This document shows, in pieces, positions 55,610 through 63,228 of a DNA stretch of 64,000 nt. How positions within the stretch are numbered: the stretch's first letter is position 1; the number at the start of each line of letters is the position of its first letter. Source of the DNA: Streptohalobacillus salinus (GTDB lineage: Bacteria > Bacillota > Bacilli > Bacillales > Amphibacillaceae); NCBI RefSeq assembly GCF_003201605.1, contig NZ_QJJR01000002.1, forward strand, positions 217,804 through 281,803. Direction: 5' to 3'. The notes beneath the pieces were generated by a model. That model was not told where the DNA came from. It made no database searches and worked only from the letters and a program-made list of their open reading frames with translations. Made by a program: the position numbers and the translations under genes.

Positions 55610-56375
55610 CTCATTAAAGTTCTCCACACTCTATGCTCTTCTTATTGTGACTGTTTGTTGGTATGTGATTCACCTTTTACTAAATACCCCGACCGTGCCC
55701 GATCCTTTGCTAACTTTTAGTCGATTGGTCAACTTACTCACAGATGATTTACTCTTACATCTACTTAGCAGTTTAGGACGTATCGTGGTTGCCACATCAA
55801 TTGCGCTTATTCTCGGCATAACCGTCGGTTTAATGATTGGCTTAAGTCAATTTTTTAACACTTACCTTTCGCCAATCGTATTTGTTCTGTTTCCTTTACC
55901 TAAAATTGCCTTCTTACCTATTTTAATGTTGCTGTTCGGTCTGGGTAATCAATCGAAAATAATATTAGTGGCACTAATCATTGTTTTTCAAATTATTATC
56001 ACCGTTAAAGATAGTGTGATGAATTTGAAAAAGGAATACTTTTTATCAATCAAAACAATGGGAGCAACACGGATTGAGTTATTTAAGCACATTATTTTCC
56101 CTTCTATCCTTCCCTCGTTATTTACTGCGCTTCGTCTTAGTATTGGTACAAGTATTTCTGTATTATTCTTCGCAGAAAATTATGCAACAACGTTCGGAAT
56201 TGGTTATTTTATCATGGACAGTTGGATTAGAATTGATTATATTGATATGTATGCTGGCATTGTTGCCATCAGTTTACTTGGACTTGGTTTATTTTTGTTG
56301 ATTCAATTGATTGAACAACGCTATTTGCCCTGGGTTCAGCTTGAAAAAGGAACACAACAGTCCTTCCTTGATTAA
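55596..56375 (+). CDS. ABC transporter permease (SsuC/TauC-like)
   Basis: 259 residues with six membrane helices (about 9-27, 60-85, 95-120, 124-142, 180-200, 218-242). The inner-membrane EAA loop reads IKTMGATRIELFKHIIFPSI, followed by LPSLFTALRLSIGTS. It pairs with the upstream ATPase and binding protein. The start is ATG 55596 (or 55599) inside the end of the ATPase gene, behind GAGGTG. It is the last gene before a strong bidirectional terminator. Very confident of the class; substrate as for the binding protein. Confidence 0.95.
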   Translation: MMRINSLKFSTLYALLIVTVCWYVIHLLLNTPTVPDPLLTFSRLVNLLTDDLLLHLLSSLGRIVVATSIALILGITVGLMIGLSQFFNTYLSPIVFVLFPLPKIAFLPILMLLFGLGNQSKIILVALIIVFQIIITVKDSVMNLKKEYFLSIKTMGATRIELFKHIIFPSILPSLFTALRLSIGTSISVLFFAENYATTFGIGYFIMDSWIRIDYIDMYAGIVAISLLGLGLFLLIQLIEQRYLPWVQLEKGTQQSFLD

Positions 56376-56384
56376 TAAACCAAT

Positions 56385-56422
56385 AAGAAAGCCACAAGAC
56401 TCCTCTGTCTTGTGGCTTTCTT
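56385..56422. terminator. Bidirectional terminator between the ABC operon and the glucosidases
   Basis: AAGAAAGCCACAAGAC and GTCTTGTGGCTTTCTT form a 16-bp stem around TCCTCT between converging units. Confidence 0.9.
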
Positions 56423-56450
56423 CATAAACTTAGCTTATTTTGATTTAAGA

Positions 56451-58118
56451 TTATAGCATCTTCACTTTATAGACACGTGCTTCAAACGGACGAAGCTTTA
56501 ATGCTGTCTTGGTCTCGTCTATTCCTGTGTAATTGGACAGAACTAATGATTCAAAAAGATAGTGTTTGCTGAAGTCAATTTTTGTCGGTTCAATAAACAT
56601 GTTGACGACAACCAAATAATTCGCGTCTTCGCCATGGCGTAAATAACTATACACCTGTTCATGATCACCTTTCACTAAATAATAACTGCCATAAATCAAG
56701 GCGTCACTTGATTTACGCAAGTTAATTAATTCTCGATAATAGTGATAGACTGAATGAGGATCTGCTAAATTTTGTTCAACGTTAATGTCCGGGTAATTCG
56801 GATTCACTCTGAGCCAAGGTTCACCAGTCGTAAAGCCCGCCATTGGATCCTGATTCCATTGCATTGGTGTCCGAGAATTATCACGGCCGTTCATCCAAAT
56901 TGAAGCCATGACTTCCTCGTGCGGAACACCTTCTTCAATCTTATGTTTGTAAAGATTTTTTATTGCAACATCGTTATAATCATCAATCGAGTCGAAATGT
57001 ACATTCGTCATGCCAATTTCCTGGCCTTGATAGATAAACGGTGTCCCTTTCATTAAGAAATATAACGTCGCCAGTGCCTTTGCTGATGTTTGACGCAAAT
57101 CCGAATCATTGCCCCAGGTTGAGACGGATCGAGGTTGGTCATGATTTTCTAAGAATAGAGCATTCCATCCTTTGTGTTCCAATCCTACTTGCCATTTTGT
57201 TAAGGCTTTTTTTAGCGCAGCTAAATCAAGGCCACCTTTTGTTGAAGTTCCCCAAAGGCTTAAATGATCAAACTGAAAAATCATATTGAAATACCCTTGT
57301 TCTTCCCCAACCCAATCTTCAGCATCTTCAACCTTAACGCCATTTGCTTCACCAACCGTCATAATATCATACTGCTTCAGTGTGCGATCAGCAAATTCAG
57401 ATAAAAACTTTTCAATTCCTGGTTGATTCATATGCCCTGAGAAAGAAGGAACATATTTTTTCCGCTCTGGATTCGGCAAGTCAGGAAACGCAGCGGTTTT
57501 TTTAATGTGTGAAATCGCATCAATTCTAAACCCGTCGATGCCTTTATCTAACCACCAATTTACCATCTCATATAAAGCATCTCTTACCGCTTCATTTTCC
57601 CAATTCAAATCAGGTTGTTTTTTAGAAAAAACATGCATGTAATACTCTTTTGTTTTTTCGTCAAACTCCCAAACAGAGCCACTGAATATTGACTCCCAAT
57701 TATTCGGTTCTTTCTCACCTCTACCTGGGTGCCAAATGTACCAATCGCGCTTAGGATTCTCCTTTGAACTTGCTGATTCAACGAACCAAGGATGCTCATC
57801 AGACGTATGATTGATAACTAAATCCATAATGATTTTCATGTCACGTTTATGTGTTTCCTTCAGTAACTCATCAAAATCAGCCATTGTCCCAAAATCAGCC
57901 ATAATATCTTTATAGTCACTAATGTCATAACCATTATCATCGTTTGGTGATTGATAAATTGGACTGACCCAAATGACATCAATGCCCAATCCTTTTAAGT
58001 AATCTAATTTTTCAATAATTCCTTGAATGTCGCCAATACCATCACCATTTGAATCATTAAAACTACGCGGATATACTTGGTAAGCGACCGCTTCTTTCCA
58101 CCATATTTTCTTTTCCAT
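56451..58118 (-). CDS. GH13 alpha-glucosidase
   Basis: 555 residues of an oligo-1,6-glucosidase/alpha-glucosidase type TIM barrel: YQVYPRSFNDSNGDGIGDIQ at the start, DLVINHTSDEHPWF, QPDLNWEN, the nucleophile in GFRIDAISHI, the acid Glu in MTVGEANGV and the third Asp in LENHDQPRS. The residue after the nucleophile is Ala, whereas the neighbouring paralogue has Val; Val at this place goes with alpha-1,6 preference, so this enzyme may favour other linkages. No signal peptide, hence an intracellular enzyme for imported oligosaccharides. The start is ATG 58118, with GTGGGGG about 8 bases upstream. It follows the paralogue by 17 bases. Very confident of family. Confidence 0.95.
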   Translation of the reverse strand: MEKKIWWKEAVAYQVYPRSFNDSNGDGIGDIQGIIEKLDYLKGLGIDVIWVSPIYQSPNDDNGYDISDYKDIMADFGTMADFDELLKETHKRDMKIIMDLVINHTSDEHPWFVESASSKENPKRDWYIWHPGRGEKEPNNWESIFSGSVWEFDEKTKEYYMHVFSKKQPDLNWENEAVRDALYEMVNWWLDKGIDGFRIDAISHIKKTAAFPDLPNPERKKYVPSFSGHMNQPGIEKFLSEFADRTLKQYDIMTVGEANGVKVEDAEDWVGEEQGYFNMIFQFDHLSLWGTSTKGGLDLAALKKALTKWQVGLEHKGWNALFLENHDQPRSVSTWGNDSDLRQTSAKALATLYFLMKGTPFIYQGQEIGMTNVHFDSIDDYNDVAIKNLYKHKIEEGVPHEEVMASIWMNGRDNSRTPMQWNQDPMAGFTTGEPWLRVNPNYPDINVEQNLADPHSVYHYYRELINLRKSSDALIYGSYYLVKGDHEQVYSYLRHGEDANYLVVVNMFIEPTKIDFSKHYLFESLVLSNYTGIDETKTALKLRPFEARVYKVKML

Positions 58119-58135
58119 CTTCATTTCCCCCACAT

Positions 58136-59815
58136 TTATTTATCAAACAAGTAAACTGCTGCTTGATAAGGTTCAAGCTCGATGCTTGCTTCTTTTTGTT
58201 TAATACCTTTACCGATGTTAGCTATTAGACATTGACCTTCAGCTAATGTTACGTCTATATCAACGAACACTTTTTTATCACTAAAGTTAGTCAAGACCCA
58301 CAATTCTTGCTTATCCAACACCCGTTTATAAAGATAGATATCCTCATGATCAGGATATAGCACTTGATAGCGACCCTCAACAATGATTGGATATTTTTTT
58401 CTTAACGCGATCAATTGTTGATAATAATAAAATAATGAATTTTCATCTTCTAGAGCTGCGACGACATTTATGTCCGAATAATTAGGATTTATTGGTATCC
58501 ATGGCGTTCCTTCTGTAAATCCTGCTTGAAATTCATCGGACCATTGCATCGGTGTTCGGGCATTATCGCGTCCACGTGCGTGAATCGCAGCGAGCATCTC
58601 TTCGTTGGTTAATAAATCTTTTCCGACAAGTTCATCATAAGCATTCAGTGTTTCTAAATCACGGTAATCTGCTAAATCATTAAAACTGACATTTGTCATG
58701 CCGATTTCTTCACCTTGAAAGATGTATGGCGTTCCTTTCAACATATGCAAGGCTGTAGCTAACATTTTACCTGAGCGCACCCGGTAAGCTTCTGAATCAT
58801 TACCAAAGCGAGAAATTGCACGTGGCTGATCATGATTGCTCCAATATAAAGAATTCCAACCGACCGCATCAAGCCCTTCTTGCCAAGTAGAGAAAATCGC
58901 TTTTAGTTCAATAAGCGACCAATCTTCTGGCGACCACTTACCTAGTTCACCATCCCCTAATCCAACATGTTCAAAATGAAACACCATATCTAATTCTTGT
59001 CGGTCTTTTCCTGTGTATTTTTTCGCCTGTTCAACGGACACATTTGGCATCTCGCCAACAGTAATCGTTTGATAGCCGGTTAATGCTTCCTGATGCATTT
59101 CTTGAAGATAATCATGTACTTTGGGACCATTAAAATAATAGGGACTTCCATCGCCATAACCTGTTTTTAATAACTTACCATCAGGGAAATGACGATCTTT
59201 AGATATCATATTAATAACATCCATTCTAAAACCACTGACTCCTTTTTCTAACCAAAAGCGCATCATCTCATATATATCTTGGCGCATTGCTTCGTTTTCC
59301 CAGTTTAAATCAGGTTGTTTTTTACTAAATAAATGGAGAAAGTATTGATTGGTCTTCTCATCATATTCCCAGGCACTCCCGCCAAATGCAGCCCCCCAAT
59401 TTGTGGGTGCTGAACCATCTGGTAAAGGATCTTTCCAAATGTAATAGTCCCGTTTTGGATTGTCTTTACTCTGTTTTGATGCTTGAAACCATGCATGTTC
59501 ATCTGATGTGTGATTCACTACCAAATCCATCATAATATGAATTCCTAATTCTTTCGCACGCTTTAACATAAGGTCATACTCGGCCATCGTGCCAAACTCA
59601 TCCATAATCGCTTGATAATCACTTATATCATAACCATTATCGTCATTTGGCGATTGATATAGAGGTGACAGCCAAATGATATCAATCCCTAGTGTTTTTA
59701 AATAATTAAGTTTTTCTGTGATCCCGTTAATATCGCCAATGCCATCATCATTAGAATCATTAAAACTTCTCGGATAAATCTGGTAGACAATCGCATCTTT
59801 CCACCAACTCGTCAT
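58136..59815 (-). CDS. Oligo-1,6-glucosidase-type GH13 enzyme
   Basis: 559 residues with YQIYPRSFNDSNDDGIGDIN, DLVVNHTSDEHAWF, QPDLNWEN, nucleophile motif GFRMDVINMISK, acid motif TVGEMPNVS, and WSNHDQPRA. The MDVI form is characteristic of alpha-1,6-acting enzymes such as MalL/isomaltase. Cytoplasmic. The ATG at 59815 is preceded by GGAGAGGGCG. It is the first gene of a two-gene operon with a cre-like site and a LacI-type palindrome upstream, consistent with sugar control. No transporter or regulator gene is adjacent. Very confident of the family, good for 1,6 preference. Confidence 0.95.
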   Translation of the reverse strand: MTSWWKDAIVYQIYPRSFNDSNDDGIGDINGITEKLNYLKTLGIDIIWLSPLYQSPNDDNGYDISDYQAIMDEFGTMAEYDLMLKRAKELGIHIMMDLVVNHTSDEHAWFQASKQSKDNPKRDYYIWKDPLPDGSAPTNWGAAFGGSAWEYDEKTNQYFLHLFSKKQPDLNWENEAMRQDIYEMMRFWLEKGVSGFRMDVINMISKDRHFPDGKLLKTGYGDGSPYYFNGPKVHDYLQEMHQEALTGYQTITVGEMPNVSVEQAKKYTGKDRQELDMVFHFEHVGLGDGELGKWSPEDWSLIELKAIFSTWQEGLDAVGWNSLYWSNHDQPRAISRFGNDSEAYRVRSGKMLATALHMLKGTPYIFQGEEIGMTNVSFNDLADYRDLETLNAYDELVGKDLLTNEEMLAAIHARGRDNARTPMQWSDEFQAGFTEGTPWIPINPNYSDINVVAALEDENSLFYYYQQLIALRKKYPIIVEGRYQVLYPDHEDIYLYKRVLDKQELWVLTNFSDKKVFVDIDVTLAEGQCLIANIGKGIKQKEASIELEPYQAAVYLFDK

Positions 59816-59908
59816 TGTACCGACGCCCTCTCCTTAAATTTTTTCATTGCGCAACATTTCTATGAAACGTCTTTATTGGATTTAGTCTTCTCGTTTTCTT
59901 TTTAGTCT

Positions 59909-59932
59909 ATCATACTTCTGCAATCACTTTCA
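59909..59932 (-). promoter_or_regulatory. cre-like site and -10 element upstream of the glucosidase operon
   Basis: On the minus strand TGAAAGTGATTGCA (59919-59932) fits the CcpA consensus TGWNANCGNTNWCA with two mismatches (the C of the central CG, and the W before the final CA). It is directly upstream of TATGAT (59909-59914). No good -35 lies at the usual distance, so the exact promoter is unsure. Confidence 0.45.
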
Positions 59933-59970
59933 TTCGGACAACCAAAACTTAATAAAATATATTTATTAAA

Positions 59971-59982
59971 GCAAACGATTGC
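59971..59982. promoter_or_regulatory. LacI-family operator candidate
   Basis: GCAAACGATTGC is a near-perfect palindrome of the GCAAACGTTTGC type bound by MalR and other LacI-family sugar regulators. It is about 155 bases upstream of the glucosidase start. Confidence 0.5.
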
Positions 59983-60220
59983 ACTTCTTTTCAAAGAATA
60001 GCATACTCTCTTCTCCTCCGCAATATTTTTTATAGTGAAGACTTACCCTCGCCATTTTTCTTAATAGGATGCGAAGTTAAGCTTGACATCCAACCTAGAA
60101 TTACTCGCTGACCAAAATGTTGGAATGATTCATCAAATACTAGGCATAGATATTTGAATCAAGAGTCCGGCAGTGTGCTCATTTCACTCACCCCTAAAGC
60201 CTTTTGGGATTGGCCTTCGC

Positions 60221-60279
60221 ATCAATACAAAGATGCAGCAAGGTACTTTCGTACTCCCCTGCTGCATCTCTGTATTGAT
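60221..60279. repeat. Long near-perfect hairpin with GAAA tetraloop, unassigned
   Basis: ATCAATACA plus AGATGCAGCA on the left pair with TGCTGCATCT plus TGTATTGAT on the right, with one mismatch between the blocks. The inner GTAC/GTAC closes a GAAA tetraloop when read on the minus strand. There is no T-run on either side. It is not explained by any gene nearby. Confidence 0.55.
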
Positions 60280-60289
60280 ATTATTTCAT

Positions 60290-60358
60290 TAAAAAAAGAT
60301 GTTAATGAACAGCCTTTCAATCGATCACAAAGGATTGATTGAAACACGTTCATTAACA
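60290..60358 (-). terminator. Terminator of rlmN with long two-part stem
   Basis: GTTAATGAAC pairs with GTTCATTAAC (outer), and TTTCAATC with GATTGAAA (inner). On the minus strand TCTTTTTTT follows. It is about 80 bases past the rlmN stop. Confidence 0.7.
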
Positions 60359-60438
60359 CCAACTATTACAGCGCTTCTTTATATTACTTGATATCTTGTT
60401 TACTGATTTACCTAAAACGCAATTAATTTCTTTACTTG

Positions 60439-61512
60439 TTACGCTTTGTCTTTTTGTTTTTGCATTTGTTTACTTCTTAATTGACCACAGGCTGCATCAA
60501 TATCAGAACCTTGTTCAACACGTACACCACAGTTAATTCCCTCTTTTAATAAGGTTTCATAGAAACCTAAAATCGCTTCTTTTTCACTGCGTTCATATTG
60601 ATTATGTTCAGCCACTGGGTTGTATGGAATTAAGTTCACATAAGAAAGGTGGCGCTTATCTTTCAAAAGTTGCGCTAATTGCTTCGCTTCTTTTTTATGA
60701 TCATTTACATCTTTGAGTAAGATGTATTCAAACGTAATTCTCCGGTTCGTTGTTTCTAAATAATAATCGATGGCAGCCATTAACTTTTCAATTGGAAAAG
60801 CTTTATTAATTTTCATAATCTGTGTTCTTAATTCATCATTAGGGGCGTGAATTGAAACCGCCAGATTCACTTGCATATTTTCATCAGCAAAGTCACGAAT
60901 GCGATGCGCTAATCCACTTGTTGAAACTGTAATATGACGCGCACCAATAGATAAGCCTTTTTGGTCGTTTACCGTCCGCAAGAAATTCATGGTATGTTCA
61001 TAATTGTCAAACGGCTCACCAATACCCATTACGACAATATGACTAACGCGCTCATCCTTACCTACCTGGTCCAAATGGTGTTGCACTTTCATAATCTGTT
61101 CAACAATTTCCCCACTGGTCAAGTCACGATCTTTCTTCAATAGACCACTTGCGCAAAATGTGCAACCAATATTACAGCCTACTTGCGTTGTCACACACAC
61201 ACTTAACCCATAGGAAAAGCGCATTAATACCGTTTCAATTAAATTTCCATCTGTTAATTTAAATAAAAACTTAATTGTTCCGTCTTTAGATTCTTGTTTT
61301 ATTTCTTCTTCTAATGTGCCAATAGTAAAATGTTGGTCAAGTAACTGGCGTGTTTCTTTATTTAGGTTTGTCATATCATTAAATGATTGTACGCGTTTAA
61401 TGTACAACCAATCCCATACTTGTGTTGCTCTGAATTTTTTCAGTCCGTTTTTCTCAAACCATTCCGTTAATTGATCTTTTGTAAATCCATAAATGGATGT
61501 CTTTGTTTCCAT
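60439..61512 (-). CDS. rlmN: 23S rRNA (adenine2503-C2)-methyltransferase / tRNA methyltransferase
   Basis: A radical-SAM enzyme that methylates A2503 of 23S rRNA (and A37 of some tRNAs). The 357 residues show the N-terminal helical domain ([11 protein letters not shown]), the radical-SAM motif [11 protein letters not shown] (CxxxCxxC), [19 protein letters not shown]-type [16 protein letters not shown], and the C-terminal [16 protein letters not shown] with the catalytic Cys in AACGQL. The related Cfr resistance enzyme is very similar, but the sequence and housekeeping setting favour RlmN. The ATG is preceded by GAGGAG. Single gene. Very confident. Confidence 0.95.
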   Translation of the reverse strand: METKTSIYGFTKDQLTEWFEKNGLKKFRATQVWDWLYIKRVQSFNDMTNLNKETRQLLDQHFTIGTLEEEIKQESKDGTIKFLFKLTDGNLIETVLMRFSYGLSVCVTTQVGCNIGCTFCASGLLKKDRDLTSGEIVEQIMKVQHHLDQVGKDERVSHIVVMGIGEPFDNYEHTMNFLRTVNDQKGLSIGARHITVSTSGLAHRIRDFADENMQVNLAVSIHAPNDELRTQIMKINKAFPIEKLMAAIDYYLETTNRRITFEYILLKDVNDHKKEAKQLAQLLKDKRHLSYVNLIPYNPVAEHNQYERSEKEAILGFYETLLKEGINCGVRVEQGSDIDAACGQLRSKQMQKQKDKA

Positions 61513-61666
61513 ATTTTATTCTCCTCACTCATTTAAGCCGTACATTTGAACCCTCTTCATACTATATTTTATCACAAATTTACGCAAGTATTTGTTGCTA
61601 TATCAACAAAAACTGAAAAATTCTGAATTTTATTAGTATTTTTATTACTTTTATCATCAAATAGGG
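61513..61666. other. Intergenic region between divergent rlmN and cold-shock genes
   Basis: AT-rich. On the minus strand TATAGT (near 61560-61565) may be part of the rlmN promoter, with TTGCGT 15 bases upstream of it. Nothing else can be identified; the cold-shock promoter starts at 61667. Confidence 0.5.
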
Positions 61667-61695
61667 TTGCAATTCTAAAAATCACCTGCTATAAT
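61667..61695 (+). promoter_or_regulatory. Promoter of the cold-shock gene
   Basis: TTGCAA (61667-61672), 17-base spacer, TATAAT (61690-61695). The predicted start near 61702 gives a 5' untranslated leader of about 119 bases. Confidence 0.8.
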
Positions 61696-61701
61696 GAACT
61701 T

Positions 61702-61820
61702 AGCTATTTTGTTCGACAAAACACTTCAAGTAACTTGCAACGTGAACGTTTTCGTTTTGATGCTTGAGCAAGAATAGTAATACAATTGTGTGGAAACACC
61801 ACACTAGGAGGAAAAGTAAT
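61702..61820 (+). promoter_or_regulatory. Long structured 5' leader of the cold-shock gene
   Basis: Cold-shock mRNAs often carry long leaders that change structure with temperature. This one ends with a small hairpin (GTGTGG and CCACAC around AAACA, 61788-61804) just before the AGGAGG ribosome site. Another short complementary pair, GAACG/CGTT, lies around 61744-61756. Confidence 0.55.
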
Positions 61821-62021
61821 ATGGCACAAGGTACAGTAAAATGGTTTAACGCAGACAAAGGTTTTGGATTTATCGAAGTAGAAGGACAAGATGATGTATT
61901 CGTACACTTCTCAGCAATCCAAGGCGACGGCTTTAAAACACTTGAAGAAGGACAAGCAGTAACTTTCGACATCGAAGAAGGTAACCGTGGACCACAAGCA
62001 GCTAACGTTGAAAAAAACTAA
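61821..62021 (+). CDS. Cold-shock protein (CspA/CspB family)
   Basis: A 66-residue RNA-binding OB-fold protein with both RNP motifs: [10 protein letters not shown] (RNP1) and VFVHFSAI (RNP2), starting [18 protein letters not shown]. It melts RNA secondary structure, helping translation and antitermination in the cold and during growth. The ATG at 61821 is preceded by AGGAGG; the frame continues upstream but without a start signal. Single gene with its own strong promoter and terminator. Very confident; which Csp paralogue it corresponds to cannot be told. Confidence 0.98.
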   Translation: MAQGTVKWFNADKGFGFIEVEGQDDVFVHFSAIQGDGFKTLEEGQAVTFDIEEGNRGPQAANVEKN

Positions 62022-62035
62022 TTAGAGCTTAATAC

Positions 62036-62067
62036 AAAAGAGAACGATTCATTCGTTCTCTTTTTTT
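62036..62067 (+). terminator. Terminator after the cold-shock gene
   Basis: GAGAACGA and TCGTTCTC (62040-62060) around TTCAT, followed by TTTTTTT. Confidence 0.9.
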
Positions 62068-62079
62068 CTGTCCAAAATT

Positions 62080-62115
62080 AAAAAGCAACGCCCCTTCTCA
62101 GGGGCGTTGCTTTTT
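62080..62115. terminator. Terminator for the PepSY gene
   Basis: AAAAAGCAACGCCCC and GGGGCGTTGCTTTTT around TTCTCA form a 15-bp stem with A/T-rich bases built into both ends. It can act on both strands. Confidence 0.9.
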
Positions 62116-62126
62116 GTTACTCTATA

Positions 62127-63011
62127 TTAGTCTTCGTCTTGGTCGTCATCGTCATCTTCATTGTCATCATCATCTTCATCTTCGTCGTCGTCTTCATCTT
62201 CGTCTTGGTCATCTTCGTCATCGTCATATTGATCGAATTTTTCATACTCGATGACAATCACTTTTCCACTATATGCATCTATGTCCATCTCTATCTCGTG
62301 CGTGGCTGAATATAATTTAATTTCATAATAGTAACGATCATCATCTTCATCCAGTTCAATTTCTTTAACATTTGCACCATTTGCTTTAGTTAACGCAATT
62401 TCTATTGCTTGAGTAGCTGAAATTAAAACTGGTTCAGTTTTTTCGCTACTATTTGTTTTTGAATTTTCTTTATTGCTAGCTTGTTCACTGCTCTCCGAAC
62501 TGGTTGTTGTCTGATTCGATTTCTCTGATTGATTATTTTCTACTGTTTTGTTACTTGCCGTTTGCTCTGAATTAGTTGCTGTTTGATTTTCATCCGTTGT
62601 TACATTTTTTTCGACAGCTTCATTATCTACCGTGCTCTCGCTAGGTTGATTATCTTCCGTTGTCGGCTGATTATCATCGACTTTATTTTCTATCACTGAG
62701 CTATCAGTAGATACTTCATCTGAAGCAGTTAAGACTTTTTCTTCAAGCTTTAGTATCTCTCCAGTATCCGCATCAATTTCAAGTTCAAAATGCGCCGTTT
62801 CTGTTTTAATTTCAATTTCATAGACCCCATCATCTAACTCTAACTTATCAATGATGCCTGGAAACTGTTGTTCAACCATGGCTCGTGCTTCGTCTTCAGA
62901 TATCTTTGCTTGTGATTGTGATGATGCAAATTGAAAAACAAACACACTAAGCGCTATGACTGTTACACCCCCGATTAAACTAATAATAGCCTTCTGAAAA
63001 GATTTTTTCAT
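62127..63011 (-). CDS. Exported double-PepSY protein with acidic tail (YkoJ-like)
   Basis: 294 residues: an N-terminal signal anchor (about 8-30), PepSY domain 1 (about 35-95, ISEDEARAMVEQQFPG and FELEIDADTGEILKLE), a 100-residue linker made largely of Ser/Thr/Asn/Glu/Gln, and PepSY domain 2 (about 203-260, ISATQAIEIALTKANG and EMDIDAYSGKVIVIE). The last 35 residues are almost only Asp and Glu. PepSY domains occur in protease inhibitors and in envelope sensors. The start is ATG 63011 behind a run of nine G. It follows a sensor-kinase gene in the same direction, like B. subtilis ykoJ beside ykoGH. The acidic tail might bind cations; that is inference. Confidence 0.88.
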   Translation of the reverse strand: MKKSFQKAIISLIGGVTVIALSVFVFQFASSQSQAKISEDEARAMVEQQFPGIIDKLELDDGVYEIEIKTETAHFELEIDADTGEILKLEEKVLTASDEVSTDSSVIENKVDDNQPTTEDNQPSESTVDNEAVEKNVTTDENQTATNSEQTASNKTVENNQSEKSNQTTTSSESSEQASNKENSKTNSSEKTEPVLISATQAIEIALTKANGANVKEIELDEDDDRYYYEIKLYSATHEIEMDIDAYSGKVIVIEYEKFDQYDDDEDDQDEDEDDDEDEDDDDNEDDDDDQDED

Positions 63012-63079
63012 GTTAATCCCCCCCCCACGTTTTATATACTTATTATATCGAACGATTATGAACATTCTCTATAAATATT

Positions 63080-63096
63080 ATGAGAGTTTGATGAGA
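63080..63096 (-). promoter_or_regulatory. Direct repeat upstream of the PepSY gene, possible response-regulator site
   Basis: TCTCAT occurs twice with an 11-base period on the minus strand (63080-63085 and 63091-63096). OmpR-type regulators bind such repeats. A small inverted repeat, CCTTACA/TGTAAGG, lies at 63111-63131. Confidence 0.3.
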
Positions 63097-63228
63097 AAAT
63101 TATTGTATAACCTTACACTCATTATGTAAGGACACCTATGATCAATTAAAAATAGAACTAGCCTATTCCTAGCTGACTTAAAACATACCCATTCACACTT
63201 GTGCATCGCTCTAACAAGTAACCTTCAT

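Larger units (their letters stand above)
59816..60289. other. Intergenic region between glucosidase operon and rlmN terminator
   Basis: About 470 bases without a convincing gene. The left part holds the glucosidase promoter region with the operators at 59919-59932 and 59971-59982. From 60000 on there is no promoter or gene I can name, but there are two structured stretches: an imperfect inverted repeat (TGATTCATCAAATA and TATTTGAATCA, about 60126-60160) and the long hairpin at 60221-60279. Confidence 0.5.

Noticed and set aside
60154-60342. 62-codon plus-strand frame between the glucosidases and rlmN
   Set aside because: It crosses the long hairpin and the rlmN terminator, has no ribosome site and no family resemblance.
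61700-61972. Antisense frames opposite the cold-shock gene
   Set aside because: They mirror the csp coding region; no promoter or ribosome site on that strand.
63018-63026. Run of nine C (nine G on the coding strand) as a phase-variation tract
   Set aside because: It serves as the ribosome site of the PepSY gene. Slippage could change expression, but there is no evidence from one sequence.
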